A DNA stretch of 7,624 bases from Candidatus Altarchaeota archaeon (GTDB lineage Archaea; Altiarchaeota; Altiarchaeia; IMC4; DAOVSA01): positions 1 through 7,624 of the forward strand of contig DAOVSA010000025.1 in the NCBI GenBank assembly GCA_030633635.1, in the 5' to 3' direction. This document shows positions 6,970 to 7,624 of the stretch, in pieces (the stretch's first letter is position 1; every line of letters starts with the position of its first letter). The position numbers and the translations under genes are program-made. Under the pieces are notes generated by a model, which worked only from the letters and a program-made list of their open reading frames with translations, was not told where the DNA came from and did no database searches.

Positions 6970-7379
6970 TTGGTCGTTTATAATTTTAGGTTTTTCGAGT
7001 TGAGATTCTCCATACCAATCCCCTGTTGCCAAAGTTCACCAAAAGAGTATTTGAATGGAATGAACGAAGTCTTTAAGTCTTTTATACTGTATTAATCGCT
7101 GTATCGGGTTTTAATTAAGTAACAATGATAATACCTTTTCTATCTTTTTTAATTCACCGTTAACAGCAGCCATAATCCTACTCATAAAATACCTCAGTTT
7201 TGTGGACTTTTTTCTATGGAAAAATCAAAATGAAAACCACCCACCTCAAACATCAGATGTAGAACAATACACAGCAATTTATATGCCACTGTGTACAATA
7301 TCTAACCACGATGCATTCATCAGTATTCATCTCGTCAACGATCGCATTCGTAGTAACATTGACGTGATATCTCAGGTAG

Positions 7380-7385
7380 TATAAA
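7380..7385 (+). promoter_or_regulatory. Candidate TATA box for the GPT-like gene
   Basis: TATAAA within AGTATAAACC, about 50 nt upstream of the ATG at 7432. The expected start site is near 7407, giving a leader of about 25 nt. It is the best archaeal TATA match in the last 250 nt before the gene. There is no experimental support. Confidence 0.4.
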
Positions 7386-7431
7386 CCGCCAGAAGAAGAA
7401 AATTCTAGAATATGGACGTTAATAATCTAAA

Positions 7432-7624
7432 ATGAGTCTGGATATACTTGGCTGGACGCTAACAACGATTATATGCACTTTGTTAGTAATGCCCATCTGG
7501 ATAAGATATGCAATTAAAATAGGCATGCACGGCCCGGATGTACATAAAAAAAGCAAAAAAGATGTGGCAGAGTCCGGAGGAGTTGTCATGATCTTGGTAT
7601 GTTGTATAGCATTACTACTCCAAT
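7432..7624 (+). CDS. GlcNAc-1-phosphate transferase-like membrane enzyme (GPT/AglH/MraY superfamily), N-terminal part
   Basis: The first 64 residues of an integral membrane protein that continues past the right edge. Residues 1-24 form a hydrophobic first membrane segment (LDILGWTLTTIICTLLVMPIW), followed by IRYAIKIGMHGPDVHKKSKKDVAESGGVVMI and a second hydrophobic stretch. The G-x-x-G-x-DVHK...K-x-x-VAE-x-GG pattern is the N-terminal signature of polyprenyl-phosphate N-acetylhexosamine-1-phosphate transferases. In archaea the usual member loads UDP-GlcNAc onto dolichyl phosphate (AglH-like), the first lipid-linked step of N-glycosylation. The catalytic aspartate motifs lie outside the window, so substrate and exact subfamily are inferred. 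The start at 7432 has the AAAATG context shared by other genes. It is divergent from gapA across a long spacer. Confidence 0.82.
   Translation, partial: MSLDILGWTLTTIICTLLVMPIWIRYAIKIGMHGPDVHKKSKKDVAESGGVVMILVCCIALLLQ

Noticed and set aside
6990..7020. TTCGAGTTGAGATTC resembling a tRNA T-arm
   Set aside because: No matching acceptor stem, anticodon arm or D-arm can be built around it on either strand.
6978..7091. 37-residue minus-strand open stretch containing FGELWQQGIGMENL, protein-like in composition
   Set aside because: No start codon near its beginning and no family I recognise. It could be a gene remnant, but the sequence alone does not support a pseudogene call.
7111..7185. 24-codon minus-strand frame (MSRIMAAVNGELKKIEKV...) preceded by GAGGT 7 nt before its ATG
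   Set aside because: It has a Shine-Dalgarno-like motif, but no other gene in the window uses one, and it lacks AAAATG. Too short to judge without conservation data.
7202..7384. 60-codon plus-strand open frame with a GTG start before the GPT-like gene
   Set aside because: No recognisable motif, no ribosome site, and it lacks the AAA-before-start context of all real genes here. It also overlaps the candidate TATA box. Probably a chance open frame.
7412..7435. Seven-codon frame MDVNNLK whose TGA overlaps the ATG of the GPT-like gene
   Set aside because: ATGA overlaps arise easily by chance, the frame lacks the local start context, and nothing suggests attenuation.

Overview
The window is archaeal. 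It carries archaeal-type ribosomal proteins (uS17 with its N-terminal CxxxxCPxHG segment, eS4, zinc-ribbon uS14 and the archaeal form of uS7) together with the start of archaeal/eukaryotic-type EF-2. The DNA is AT-rich. I cannot place the lineage: the broken-up ribosomal gene order and a bacterial-type GAPDH suggest an uncultivated or rearranged lineage rather than a textbook methanogen or thermophile, but this is inference.

Layout. Positions 1-5379 hold one compact minus-strand cluster, in transcription order: uS17 (5379-5092), uL14, uL24, eS4, a 562-residue exported cysteine-rich repeat protein, uL5, a 48-residue uS14 with a TTG start (absent from simple ORF lists), uS7, and the first 159 residues of EF-2, which runs off the left edge. 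From uL24 onward the genes overlap or lie within 37 nt of each other. Upstream is a 324-nt spacer, then gapA (bacterial type I glyceraldehyde-3-phosphate dehydrogenase) on the minus strand. A 738-nt spacer follows, then the beginning of a plus-strand gene for a GlcNAc-1-phosphate transferase-like membrane enzyme (AglH/GPT/MraY superfamily), cut by the right edge.

Two things stand out. First, gapA is flanked by two oppositely oriented copies of a ~114-nt element made of four consecutive hairpins (5539-5651 minus, 6769-6882 plus). Between copies the linkers, bulges and stem bases are nearly identical, while the distal stems have different sequences that still pair, so pairing has been preserved while sequence changed. 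Second, the gene between eS4 and uL5 encodes a signal peptide, about 15 copies of a ~32-residue helical repeat with two cysteines each, and a C-terminal membrane anchor. It is fitted seamlessly into the ribosomal operon.

Every ATG-initiated recognised gene here has the start context AAAATG with no Shine-Dalgarno motif at normal spacing, and the TTG of uS14 also follows AAA. This looks like a local rule for translation initiation and helped decide starts. The ribosomal genes and EF-2 serve translation, gapA central carbon metabolism, and the rightmost gene probably the first lipid-linked step of protein N-glycosylation. The repeat protein carries several N-glycosylation sequons and could be a client of that pathway, which is speculative.
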